Shown: positions 1-6,205 of the stretch, piece by piece
How positions within the stretch are numbered: the stretch's first letter is position 1
Layout of the letters: each line of letters opens with the position of its first letter
Made by a program: the position numbers and the translations under genes
DNA from: Lachnospiraceae bacterium
Lineage (GTDB): Bacteria > Bacillota > Clostridia > Lachnospirales > Lachnospiraceae
DNA: 8,830 bases
Assembly: GCA_900766925.1 (NCBI GenBank)
Contig: CAAFXG010000358.1
Span: 1 to 8,830 of the forward strand
Direction: 5' to 3'
The notes under the pieces: generated by a model
Told to the model about the DNA's origin: nothing
The model's database searches: none
Seen by the model: only the letters and a program-made list of their open reading frames with translations

Positions 1-1215
1 AAGAACGTCATGATTATCAACTCTGGCGATAATTCCGTGTCCGCTTTTTTCCTCAATGTCGCTAACCCTGCTTCTGTCAAGCGATTTGCCGTAAGCATCG
101 ATAAGGCTTCGGCTAATCGGGTGCGACGAAGCACACTCTGCAAGCGCCGCGTACTCAAGCAGCTTCTCGTCCTCAAGCTTATTGTGGTGAATTCCGCTTA
201 CCTCGAAGCTACCCTTGGTAAGCGTTCCGGTCTTGTCAAAAACAACAGTTGTTACTTTTGAAAGTGCCTCCAGATAATTGGAGCCCTTAACAAGAACTCC
301 GGCATGACTTGCCCCACCAATTCCAGCAAAAAAGCTCAGCGGAATGCTGATTACCAGTGCGCACGGGCAGCTGACTACAAGGAAGGTCAGAGCCCTGTAA
401 AACCAGATATTCCAGTGGCTTTGACCAATCACAATGCGACTTATCACAGGCGGTAGGGTGGCAAGAACCAGCGCACCGATACATACAGCCGGTGTGTAAA
501 CCTTAGCAAAACGTTTGATGAAGTCCTCCGACTTAGACTTGCGTGAGCTTGCGTTCTCCACGAGGTCAAGAATCTTGGACACGGTCGAGTCACCGAATTC
601 CTTAGTTGTTCTTACTTCAATAACGCCTGTCATGTTTATGCAGCCGCTGATAATTTCCTCGCCCTCGACCACGTCTCGCGGCAGACTTTCTCCGGTCAAC
701 GCTGCTGTATTTAGGCTCGAACTTCCCTTAACAACCACACCATCCAGTGGTACCTTCTCACCCGGCTGGACAATAATCACACTTCCGACTGCTACATCCT
801 CGGGGTCTACCCTGGTAAGCTCGCCGTCCTGCATGATGTTAGCATAGTCAGGTCTGATGTCCATGAGTGCACTGATGTTATCCCTGCTCCTGCCAACCGC
901 ATAGCTCTGGAACAGCTCGCCAATCTGATAGAACAGCATAACTGCGACACATTCAAGATAATCCTCACTTCGTGAATATATAGCCATTCCAAAAGCGCCC
1001 ACCGTGGCTATTGCCATTAGGAAGTTCTCATCCAACACCTGACCTTTAATTATTCCTTTTACGGCCTTCTTAAGTATGTCATGACCTATAATAATATATG
1101 TTATGAGATACAGTGCAAGCCTTAGTGCTCCGCTAATGCCGATTATGCTTATGGCAACAATCATGATGATGCAGGCTATTATCTGATATAGTCTCTTCTT
1201 CTGCTTCTTATTCAT
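1..1215 (-). CDS. Heavy-metal (Zn/Cd/Pb-type) P1B P-type ATPase, C-terminus outside window
   Basis: Membrane pump that exports soft divalent metal ions using ATP. The first 405 codons are visible; the frame is still open at base 1. Seen: a Lys-rich N-terminus (MNKKQKKR) followed at once by membrane helices; the actuator motif TGES at residues 174-177; the CPC metal-binding motif in a membrane helix at 283-285; the phosphorylation motif DKTGT starting at D327; and the HP dipeptide at 365-366 in the nucleotide-binding domain. CPC with a downstream HP pair is typical of CadA/ZntA-like transporters, for which Zn, Cd, Pb or Co are the usual substrates. Odd: there is no N-terminal HMA domain; that domain is encoded separately just upstream at 1224-1442. 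The start ATG at 1215 has GGAG 5 nt upstream, and this site touches the stop codon of the HMA gene, so the two are probably translationally coupled. Exact metal unknown. The missing part should carry the rest of the ATP-binding domain and the last helices. Confidence 0.93.
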   Translation of the reverse strand, partial: MNKKQKKRLYQIIACIIMIVAISIIGISGALRLALYLITYIIIGHDILKKAVKGIIKGQVLDENFLMAIATVGAFGMAIYSRSEDYLECVAVMLFYQIGELFQSYAVGRSRDNISALMDIRPDYANIMQDGELTRVDPEDVAVGSVIIVQPGEKVPLDGVVVKGSSSLNTAALTGESLPRDVVEGEEIISGCINMTGVIEVRTTKEFGDSTVSKILDLVENASSRKSKSEDFIKRFAKVYTPAVCIGALVLATLPPVISRIVIGQSHWNIWFYRALTFLVVSCPCALVISIPLSFFAGIGGASHAGVLVKGSNYLEALSKVTTVVFDKTGTLTKGSFEVSGIHHNKLEDEKLLEYAALAECASSHPISRSLIDAYGKSLDRSRVSDIEEKSGHGIIARVDNHDVL

Positions 1216-1223
1216 ATGAGCTC

Positions 1224-1442
1224 CTAAAGATAAATCTCGCAGTCATCCTCGACCTTCTTGCAGGCCTTAACTACATTCTTCATAACTGCCTTCTCATCTG
1301 CTCCGTCAACAAATTCCACGCTCATCTTCTGAGTCATGAAGTTAACTGTTGCATCAGCTACACCCTCTGTCTTCTTGGTTGCATCCTCCATTAAGTTAGC
1401 ACAGTTAGCACAGTCCACTTCAATCTTGTATGTCTTCTTCAT
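1224..1442 (-). CDS. Small HMA-domain metal-binding protein (metallochaperone-like)
   Basis: A 72-residue cytoplasmic protein that is essentially one heavy-metal-associated (HMA) ferredoxin-fold domain. The metal site is read as C11-A-N-C14 near the N-terminus; the family consensus is GMTCxxC, so the Gly-Met-Thr part is replaced by Val-Asp. Family knowledge: such domains bind a soft metal ion through the two cysteines and pass it to a partner pump. The gene lies 8 nt upstream of the P-type ATPase start, and that ATPase lacks its own HMA domain, so I infer this protein acts as its detached metal-binding domain. Start choice: the ATG at 1442 has AAGGAG 7 nt upstream; an in-frame ATG nine codons earlier has no ribosome site and would put that site inside the gene. 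Cu delivery (CopZ-like) is an alternative, but the adjacent pump looks like a divalent-metal type. Confidence 0.87.
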   Translation of the reverse strand: MKKTYKIEVDCANCANLMEDATKKTEGVADATVNFMTQKMSVEFVDGADEKAVMKNVVKACKKVEDDCEIYL

Positions 1443-1496
1443 ACTGATTCTCCTTCTTGATAGTTGCAATATAGGTTACTGTTTATTAGTTCATTG

Positions 1497-1530
1497 TTGT
1501 AACAATTAACTAATTGTTTAATTGTTACAA
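1497..1530. promoter_or_regulatory. Perfect 13-bp inverted repeat, probable metal-regulator operator
   Basis: TTGTAACAATTAA at 1497-1509 is repeated as its exact reverse complement at 1518-1530, with an 8-nt spacer. It lies in the divergent region between the HMA/ATPase transcript and the ArsR-AraC regulator gene, and its right arm falls inside the regulator's promoter. ArsR/SmtB repressors typically bind AT-rich inverted repeats overlapping promoters, so binding here would be expected to repress the regulator itself and probably the pump transcript. I do not see a convincing -35/-10 pair for the leftward transcript, so that promoter is not annotated. Confidence 0.75.
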
Positions 1531-1542
1531 TTCGAATATAAT
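1514..1542 (+). promoter_or_regulatory. Sigma-A promoter of the ArsR-AraC regulator
   Basis: A -35 box TTGTTT at 1514-1519, a 17-nt spacer and a perfect -10 box TATAAT at 1537-1542. The operator's right arm (1518-1530) sits between the boxes, which fits autorepression. The predicted start near 1549 leaves a leader of about 90 nt before the ATG at 1638. The leader has only a weak ribosome site (GGAA), and a 6-bp TTCCAA/TTGGAA inverted repeat (1603-1608 and 1631-1636) touches the start region. Confidence 0.75.
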
Positions 1543-1637
1543 TACCTCATAAGGATAATGCAATACTTTGCGGGGAATCATTACCAAACAGGCGAATACG
1601 ATTTCCAAAATGAATAATAATTTTACGGAATTGGAAT

Positions 1638-2375
1638 ATGAATGAAATAAAAGACTTTCATCTGCCACACAGACACGGCGAAATAGATAACATAGATAAG
1701 GTATCTGATGTACTTCAGAACGTGAGCCATTTTGCCATTGTATCTGATATATTCAGACAGTTGGGTGACCCAACGAGAGTAAGGATATTCTGGATTCTGA
1801 ATCATTATGAGTTGTGTGTGATTAATATGGCAGCCCTGCTTGGCATGTCAAGTCCTGCCGTATCGCACCATCTTAAGTCCCTCAATGAGTGCGGACTGAT
1901 CAGTAGCAGGCGAGATGGCAAGGAGGTATATTATAAGGCATCCGATACTGAAGAGAGCCGTTTGCTTCATATTGTTGTTGAAAAGATTATGGAGATAACC
2001 TGTCCGAAGGAAGCTGTGGATTATGGGGCTTCATCAAAGGAAATTATTCACAGTATTCATAAATATATGTTAGAGCACATGTCTGAGCGAATCACGATTG
2101 AGGAGCTGGCCAAGAAATATCTTATGAATACCACCACCCTTAAGAAAGTATTCAAGGAGGAATATGGTACTTCCATTGCAATGCACATGAAGGAACACCG
2201 AATGGAGGCTGCTGCCACAATGCTCACAGATACTGACAAAAGTATTGCTGAAATAGCCTCGCTTGTCGGTTATGAAAGTCAGAGCCGTTTCACTTCAGCT
2301 TTCAAGAGTCAATACAAGCTGGTACCCTCAGATTATCGAAAGAATAATATGAAATCAAACAAAGTACATGAATAA
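1638..2375 (+). CDS. ArsR/SmtB-AraC fusion metalloregulator of the pump locus
   Basis: A 245-residue DNA-binding protein built from two unrelated modules. Residues about 30-110 form an ArsR/SmtB winged helix: QLGDPTRVRI at 41-50, ELCV at 58-61 in the metal-site helix, the recognition segment LGMSSPAVSHHLKSL at 68-82, then a wing with RRDGKEVYY. Residues about 137-236 form an AraC/XylS-type double HTH: ITIEELAKKYLMN at 152-164, then KSIAEIASLVGYESQSRFT at 201-219 and the family-typical ending VPSDYRK. ArsR proteins are usually about 100-120 residues, so this is a real fusion. Of the two cysteines in the CadC-type ELCVC motif only C60 is present (the second is Ile); histidines H8, H11 and H13 near the N-terminus are possible extra ligands. 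Divergent to the HMA and ATPase genes, it probably controls them from the shared inverted repeat. The ligand and whether it represses, activates or both cannot be read. The start has a weak ribosome site. Its end overlaps the convergent HTH gene by 21 bp. Confidence 0.88.
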   Translation: MNEIKDFHLPHRHGEIDNIDKVSDVLQNVSHFAIVSDIFRQLGDPTRVRIFWILNHYELCVINMAALLGMSSPAVSHHLKSLNECGLISSRRDGKEVYYKASDTEESRLLHIVVEKIMEITCPKEAVDYGASSKEIIHSIHKYMLEHMSERITIEELAKKYLMNTTTLKKVFKEEYGTSIAMHMKEHRMEAAATMLTDTDKSIAEIASLVGYESQSRFTSAFKSQYKLVPSDYRKNNMKSNKVHE

Positions 2376-2672
2376 AGGCTTGGCGAATACATCCACTCTC
2401 TGTCTCAAAGGTTTGTTCCAGACAGAGGGCTTTCGGCCAAGCAGAATGTCATATTGTATCCTGTAATAAAGCATATGGAGTATGTCTGTCGGCACTGTCT
2501 TCCTGCCCGACTCCCAATTCTCAATAGAGCTTAACGGAATTCCTGTATAGGAAGCGAAGGCCTCACGGGTTCTTCCCACGCTCTCTCTGAGTTCCTTAAT
2601 CTGTCTCGACCTCTCCATGCGCTCGACGCGGTCGTGAATCTCCATCATCGGAATATATATCGTCTCTTCCAA
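2355..2672 (-). CDS. Small XRE-like helix-turn-helix protein, TTG start
   Basis: A 105-residue protein with one HTH of the Cro/XRE or HigA kind. The HTH core runs about residues 25-65, with TREAFASYTGIP followed by SSIENWESGRKTVP, whose W, G, R and P positions are typical of this family. A basic C-terminal tail (about 79-105) has no recognised domain. Residues 25-78 align without gaps to residues 7-60 of the neighbour at 2739-2987, with about 25 of 54 positions identical by hand count, so the two are paralogs. Start choice: TTG at 2672 with a perfect AGGAGG 5 nt upstream; the ATG codons at residues 9-10 have no such site. It lies 66 bp downstream of its paralog and is probably co-transcribed. 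No toxin or structural partner is adjacent. Its 3' end overlaps the convergent regulator gene by 21 bp, so the last codons are constrained in both genes. Target unknown. Confidence 0.8.
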   Translation of the reverse strand: MEETIYIPMMEIHDRVERMERSRQIKELRESVGRTREAFASYTGIPLSSIENWESGRKTVPTDILHMLYYRIQYDILLGRKPSVWNKPLRQRVDVFAKPLFMYFV

Positions 2673-2677
2673 TTAAT

Positions 2678-2683
2678 CCTCCT
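2678..2683 (-). promoter_or_regulatory. Perfect Shine-Dalgarno deciding a TTG start
   Basis: Read on the minus strand this is AGGAGG, 5 nt before the TTG codon at 2672-2670. It is the main reason to choose that start over the in-frame ATG pair 8 codons downstream. Confidence 0.8.
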
Positions 2684-2738
2684 TTATCAAAATCAGTAGT
2701 ATATATCAATATCTATACCATTTGCATGTATTGTATCT

Positions 2739-2987
2739 TTAACAATCTTCGTCATTCTTCTCCTTAGTTTTAACCGTATCGAATTCGACACGATTAGCAA
2801 AATCCTTCAGCAATTCCTCATACTTAAGCTGATAAGCAATCAGTCTTGGAATATATTCCGGAGGAGTTCTTCTTGCTGCTTCCCAGTCCTCTAATGTACG
2901 AACAGGGATGCCCGTATGCTCAGAAAACTCTTTGCGGGACATCCCTATACTTTCTCTTAATTCCTTAATAGTATTTGCTGTATCCAT
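2739..2987 (-). CDS. Small XRE-like helix-turn-helix protein, probable autoregulator
   Basis: An 82-residue protein that is almost only an HTH domain: residues 7-60, with SRKEFSEHTGIP at 17-28 and RTLEDWEAARRTPP at 30-43. The W, R and P pattern is the one seen in many small clostridial XRE-like regulators. The C-terminal 20 residues are charged and probably flexible. The ATG at 2987 has GAGG 6 nt upstream. The gene has its own promoter (3019-3047), and two copies of a 9-bp palindrome flank the transcription start, which suggests it controls itself and the paralog downstream. In relatives such proteins are often next to toxin-like or DUF genes; none is recognised here. It could also be an orphan antitoxin. 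DNA-binding role likely, target unknown. Confidence 0.82.
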   Translation of the reverse strand: MDTANTIKELRESIGMSRKEFSEHTGIPVRTLEDWEAARRTPPEYIPRLIAYQLKYEELLKDFANRVEFDTVKTKEKNDEDC

Positions 2988-2996
2988 AGCATACCT

Positions 2997-3005
2997 CGCA
3001 ATGCG
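2997..3005. repeat. Proximal CGCAATGCG palindrome, candidate operator
   Basis: CGCA-A-TGCG, a palindrome around a central base, directly beside the GAGG ribosome site of the 82-residue HTH gene. The same nine bases recur at 3043-3051. Protein binding here would lie in the early transcribed region and could block elongation or initiation. Confidence 0.55.
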
Positions 3006-3018
3006 TTTTATTATTATA

Positions 3019-3047
3019 AGTATAACATGATTTTATGTGCCACGCAA
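3019..3047 (-). promoter_or_regulatory. Sigma-A promoter of the paired HTH genes
   Basis: On the minus strand: -35 TTGCGT at 3047-3042, 17-nt spacer, -10 TATACT at 3024-3019. The distal CGCAATGCG palindrome (3043-3051) covers the -35 box and the proximal copy lies downstream of the expected start, a layout typical of an autorepressed promoter. Confidence 0.7.
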
Positions 3048-3051
3048 TGCG
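3043..3051. repeat. Distal CGCAATGCG palindrome on the -35 box, candidate operator
   Basis: Identical to the copy at 2997-3005, 46 bp apart. It overlaps the -35 hexamer, so a bound protein would compete with RNA polymerase. The rest of 3052-3186 is AT-rich non-coding sequence; a short TTCCG-TCAT-CGGAA hairpin is visible there but without a T-run. Confidence 0.55.
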
Positions 3052-3186
3052 AAATATTATTTTCTCCTATAGAAAAAAAGAATGTAAAATCCTGTTTCCG
3101 TCATCGGAACATAGACTGTTATAAAATCAAGGTTTCTTCGATAGCAAGCAAACGGTCTTGACGTTGTTTTCCCGTGGGTAAAACTT

Positions 3187-4413
3187 TTATATTATATTGC
3201 ATGGAATAATATTATTGTTTTCATCCAGCGGAAACGGTTTCGCAGCCATACATATTATCCCGCCTTCACCAATTTTTAGTGAGCTCTTTTCAATTAGATG
3301 AAACGAACTGATTGCTCTCTTCTCCGGATTACTGCTCTTTTTTATTTCCAGCGGATGAAGTTTCCCATTTTCCTCCAAAACGATATCAATCTCTTTTTGA
3401 TTTGTATCCCTGTAAAAAGTCATGTTTGTTTTATTCTTTGAGTAGGCATACATTCTCAAGAATTCAGAAACAACGTAGTTTTCATAAAAATGTCCGCTGG
3501 CCGCACCGTTCATCAGCGTTTCCATACTCGTCCACATTGAAAGATACGCGCACAGTCCCGTATCACAGAAGTACAGTTTCGGAGTTTTGACCATACGTTT
3601 TACCTCATTATTTGAAAAGGGTTCCAGAAGATAAATGATTCCCATGGACTGCAATATTTTTATCCATTCTTTTGCTGTGGGTACAGATACATTGCCCGCC
3701 TGGGCTATGTCAGAATAATTAACCAAATTTCCCGTAAAGGATGCACTAGCTCTAAGCACTTTTCTGAACCCCTCTGTGTCACTGATGCCATTATCATCAA
3801 CCGCATCGCGCATAAGGTATGTTTCTATATAAGACTCATAATACTCCATGCGCTGCTCACCGGTCATTCCAACGGTTCCCGGCATTCCGCCTTCCCATAT
3901 ATGTTTATATACTTTCGGCAGATCATTCTCCGCAAATTCACTACTTCTTTGTATCAGTGAATTGTAGGAAAACTCCATCTCTCCTAGTTCGCTCTTTCCT
4001 GCTTTTTCCCTCTGAGACAGGCTATACATTTTCAGTATACAGATTCTTCCTGCGAGAGAATCCTGCGCTCCCTTTAAAAGCTTTTTACTCTCTGATCCGG
4101 TCAGCCAAAACAGTCCCATCCGGTCTGATTCATCACATAAAATCTTAATATACTCAAACAGCTCCGGCGCTTTCTGAGCTTCATCTATCAGAATAGGGGG
4201 TTTATATACCTGAAAAAAAAGACCGGGATCACTTTTTGCCAATTCCCGGTCTCTGGAGTTGTCCAGATTAACATAGGTTCGTTCTTCTCCTTCAGCCAGT
4301 TTTTTAAGCATGGTTGATTTGCCCACCTGTCTGGCCCCTGTAACCATAACTGCTTTGAATGCTTGATTCATCTCCATAAACTTTCGTTCCAGTTCTCTAC
4401 TGATATATTCCAT
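3187..4413 (-). CDS. AAA ATPase with DUF4143 C-terminal region
   Basis: A 408-residue cytoplasmic protein of the AAA-14/DUF4143 family. Seen: Walker A GARQVGKST at residues 26-34; Walker B ILIDEAQKAPE at 74-84; a sensor-like LFWLTGSES at 101-109; the family-typical WEGGMPG at 173-179; then a winged-helix-like stretch about 222-265 and KLYFCDTGLCAYL at 279-291. Near the C-terminus EIDIVLEENG at 341-350 followed by LEIKKS at 355-360 gives a D343...E356-x-K358 pattern like the core of PD-(D/E)xK nucleases. Members are very common and often single genes in clostridia and archaea; their cellular role is not established. Start choice: the ATG at 4413 has GGAGG 5 nt upstream; an in-frame ATG four codons earlier has no ribosome site and contains that site within its own codons. 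The gene has its own strong promoter and looks monocistronic. All key motifs are intact. Confidence 0.9.
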   Translation of the reverse strand: MEYISRELERKFMEMNQAFKAVMVTGARQVGKSTMLKKLAEGEERTYVNLDNSRDRELAKSDPGLFFQVYKPPILIDEAQKAPELFEYIKILCDESDRMGLFWLTGSESKKLLKGAQDSLAGRICILKMYSLSQREKAGKSELGEMEFSYNSLIQRSSEFAENDLPKVYKHIWEGGMPGTVGMTGEQRMEYYESYIETYLMRDAVDDNGISDTEGFRKVLRASASFTGNLVNYSDIAQAGNVSVPTAKEWIKILQSMGIIYLLEPFSNNEVKRMVKTPKLYFCDTGLCAYLSMWTSMETLMNGAASGHFYENYVVSEFLRMYAYSKNKTNMTFYRDTNQKEIDIVLEENGKLHPLEIKKSSNPEKRAISSFHLIEKSSLKIGEGGIICMAAKPFPLDENNNIIPCNII

Positions 4414-4480
4414 ATGCGCCTCCATAAGTTGTAATAGCCGAAATGTTAGTTTGATTTAAAGTCTATTTTATTTTATCTTT

Positions 4481-4508
4481 ATTATACCAAGCCCCGAATA
4501 TGTGTCAA
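4481..4508 (-). promoter_or_regulatory. Near-perfect sigma-A promoter of the DUF4143 ATPase
   Basis: On the minus strand: -35 TTGACA at 4508-4503, 16-nt spacer, -10 TATAAT at 4486-4481. Both hexamers match consensus exactly. The expected start near 4474 leaves an AT-rich leader of about 60 nt before the ATG at 4413. No operator-like repeat is evident. Confidence 0.85.
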
Positions 4509-4527
4509 GTTCAATTTAATATGCTTT

Positions 4528-5718
4528 TTAATCTAAACTATGTGAATCATGTGATTCTATAAATGCTTCCTCTATGACCTGTTCCGGAATACCTTTTGAA
4601 TCGGGACATAGCTTTTTGCCACCCTTCGTAGATGTAACACATTGCCAAATAGTCTTTTTATACTTGGATGAGCTGTGCCATTTTCTTCTTGTGAGATGAC
4701 CACCGCAAAAACCACATTCTATAAGAGAGCTAAACGCAAACATTCTACTGTACTTTTCTCTCTTGCCAATCTCAACATGGTGCTGTCTTCCACCATTACG
4801 CCTTTCTCTCAGAGCCTGTGCTTTTTCAAACGTCTCATGTGAGATAATTGGCTCATGATGATTTTTTATAAAAAAGCGATCTTCCTCTCCAAGATTATCA
4901 AGCCTTCTCTTAGTTATAGGATCAACAGTAAATGTCTTTCCTAATAGAATGTCACCTGTATACTTTTCATTATTGATAACCCCCATGACGCTTGAAGATG
5001 TCCAAGGATTACCCCGTATAGTCATGATGCCTTGCTCATTAAGCTCTCTGGCAATCATCGTGCTTCCGGCTCCTGCCACATATCTTTCAAACATATATCT
5101 GACAGTTTCGGCTTCTGTTTCATCTACCGATATCGTTTTGGTCTCTATATCATACTTATAGCCAAGGCAGCCCTGAAATCCTACAAGCTCACCCCGCTTC
5201 ATCTTCATCTTAAGACCCTTTTTTACATATGCAGAAGTGTTCTCTACTTCCTGCTGTGCCACAGAACTTAGAATGGTAAGAAGGAATTCTCCATCCTTGA
5301 TAGTGTTAATCTTCTCAACCTCAAAATAAATAGCAACATTCTTTGTTCGGAGCTGCCTCACATACTTTAGGGTATCCAGTGTGTTCCTTGCAAACCTCGA
5401 AAGACTCTTTGCAATAACCATGTCTATCTTGCCAGCCATGCAGTCTGCTATAAGCCTCTGAAAATTCTCCCTCGTCTCTGCTTTGGTTCCGGTAGAAGCC
5501 TTGTCAGCATATACTTCAACAAATTTCCAATCGGGATTCTTCTTTATTAAATCAGTATAATACTTAACCATAGAGTCATAACTCTTGATCTGCTCTTCAT
5601 ACACCACTCTGTTTATATAGTCGCTGTGACGATCGAGTATGTATCCGAGAGCCTGCATACTTCCGCTCTTGGCAGCAATGATCATGTCGTAATCAATTAT
5701 GATTTTTTCTTCTTCCAT
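4528..5718 (-). pseudogene. Chimera: HTH_16-like N-terminus joined to a serine recombinase lacking its catalytic serine
   Basis: An open frame of 396 codons that reads as two joined gene pieces. Residues about 10-38 (DMIIAAKSGSMQALGYIL, then HSDYI) look like the start of the small HTH_16-type proteins found beside sigma-like genes in conjugative transposons. From about residue 42 it becomes a large serine recombinase: EEQIKSYDSMVKYYTDLI, then KSLSRFARNTLD at 104-115, a recombinase domain about 178-300, and a zinc ribbon with C335, C338, C360 and C371. In intact relatives the catalytic serine lies in a YARVS-type motif just before the EEQ..SY stretch; here that segment is absent, replaced by the HTH piece. 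The C-terminus also stops early: the family-like VIEEAFIES is followed by an unrelated DSHSLD and a stop, whereas relatives run to roughly 500 residues or more. I infer a deletion fusion near 5600 and a second break near 4552. It should be unable to recombine DNA but might still bind it. It overlaps the sigma-like gene by 26 nt. Confidence 0.8.
4544..4557. repeat. Short palindrome at the recombinase C-terminal break
   Basis: GAATCA-TG-TGATTC, six-base arms around a TG centre. It lies at the point where the recombinase stops matching its family (codon 389, about 4552). Inverted arms around a two-base centre resemble serine-recombinase crossover sites, but it is too short to claim one. Confidence 0.35.
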
Positions 5719-6133
5719 TCTTCTTCGCCCTCGCTTTCTTCAGCCCGTTATATTTGTAGTCCCTTGCCCGTTCAGGAGTGATCCCCAGGAGTTTTCCAAT
5801 CGAATCAAAATCGTAGCCAAAGCCTACAAATAAAATGAGTGCCTCTTTTTCCCTTTCCGTCAGATTATCAAAAACATCGCCAAAGCCGTCGCTTTTAATT
5901 GCGAAGCGTATATTTCTGATAATCATCTCAATTTCTTCCCCCAGTTCGTGACTGTTTTCCACTGCGATATAGTCTCTTAAGCTTCCTTCACTGAGAGATT
6001 CAAGTGAAATGCCGCTGTTTCTTCTTTCCGCAGCACTGGCACTTCTTGTCACGTTCCTTGCACAGTACCAGATGGAGTCTCTCATAAATTTCCAGAAGTC
6101 TTCCTCCACCTCCCGCTTTTCAGATTCGTTCAT
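5693..6133 (-). CDS. Sigma-70-like regulatory protein of a conjugative element
   Basis: A 146-residue protein with a sigma-70 region-4-like HTH at about residues 90-138: NLTEREKEALILFV, then FDSIGKLLGITPERARDYKYNGLKK in two helices with the recognition helix around 119-132. The N-terminal half (1-85) is helical, charged and has no clear region 2. Length and position before an HTH_16-type start match the small sigma-like genes of Tn916/Tn1549-type elements (Tn916 ORF7-like), which tune expression of transfer or excision genes. Its last 26 nt overlap the chimeric recombinase frame. The ATG at 6133 has AGGAGG 9 nt upstream, and part of that site is in a 9-bp stem that could limit translation. 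The rest of the element, including transfer genes and a working recombinase, is not in the window, so its natural targets may be gone. Confidence 0.75.
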   Translation of the reverse strand: MNESEKREVEEDFWKFMRDSIWYCARNVTRSASAAERRNSGISLESLSEGSLRDYIAVENSHELGEEIEMIIRNIRFAIKSDGFGDVFDNLTEREKEALILFVGFGYDFDSIGKLLGITPERARDYKYNGLKKARAKKNGRRKNHN

Positions 6134-6136
6134 TCA

Positions 6137-6164
6137 AAAGTTCCTCCTCTTCGCAAGGAACTTT
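6137..6164 (-). promoter_or_regulatory. Hairpin overlapping the ribosome site of the sigma-like gene
   Basis: AAAGTTCCT at 6137-6145 and AGGAACTTT at 6156-6164 are perfect complements with a 10-nt loop. On the minus-strand transcript the Shine-Dalgarno AGGAGG (6148-6143) lies half in the loop and half in the downstream arm, so the folded leader would partly hide it. Confidence 0.5.
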
Positions 6165-6198
6165 CAAAACATCCTTACACTCCTTTACTGTGTTTTGA
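6164..6198. repeat. TCAAAACA/TGTTTTGA inverted repeat
   Basis: Perfect 8-bp arms at 6164-6171 and 6191-6198 with a 19-nt spacer, upstream of the sigma-like gene. It may be an operator or a leader hairpin. It shares base 6164 with the neighbouring ribosome-site hairpin. Confidence 0.4.
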
Positions 6199-6205
6199 TA
6201 TGCCA

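Noticed and set aside
515..992. Forward and reverse open frames inside the P-type ATPase region (for example 515-847 plus strand)
   Set aside because: They are shadows of the ATPase frame, which carries all the P-type motifs; their translations show no domain.
1603..1636. TTCCAA/TTGGAA inverted repeat around the regulator start
   Set aside because: Only 6 bp with a 22-nt spacer; too weak to call an operator or hairpin on its own.
3162..3186. Possible terminator after the DUF4143 gene (GTTTTACCC against GGGAAAAC)
   Set aside because: The loop is too tight, one base bulges and no T-run follows, so it is not called as a terminator.
3312..4148. Plus-strand open frames opposite the DUF4143 ATPase
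   Set aside because: Antisense of a gene with intact Walker motifs; no ribosome sites and no family pattern.
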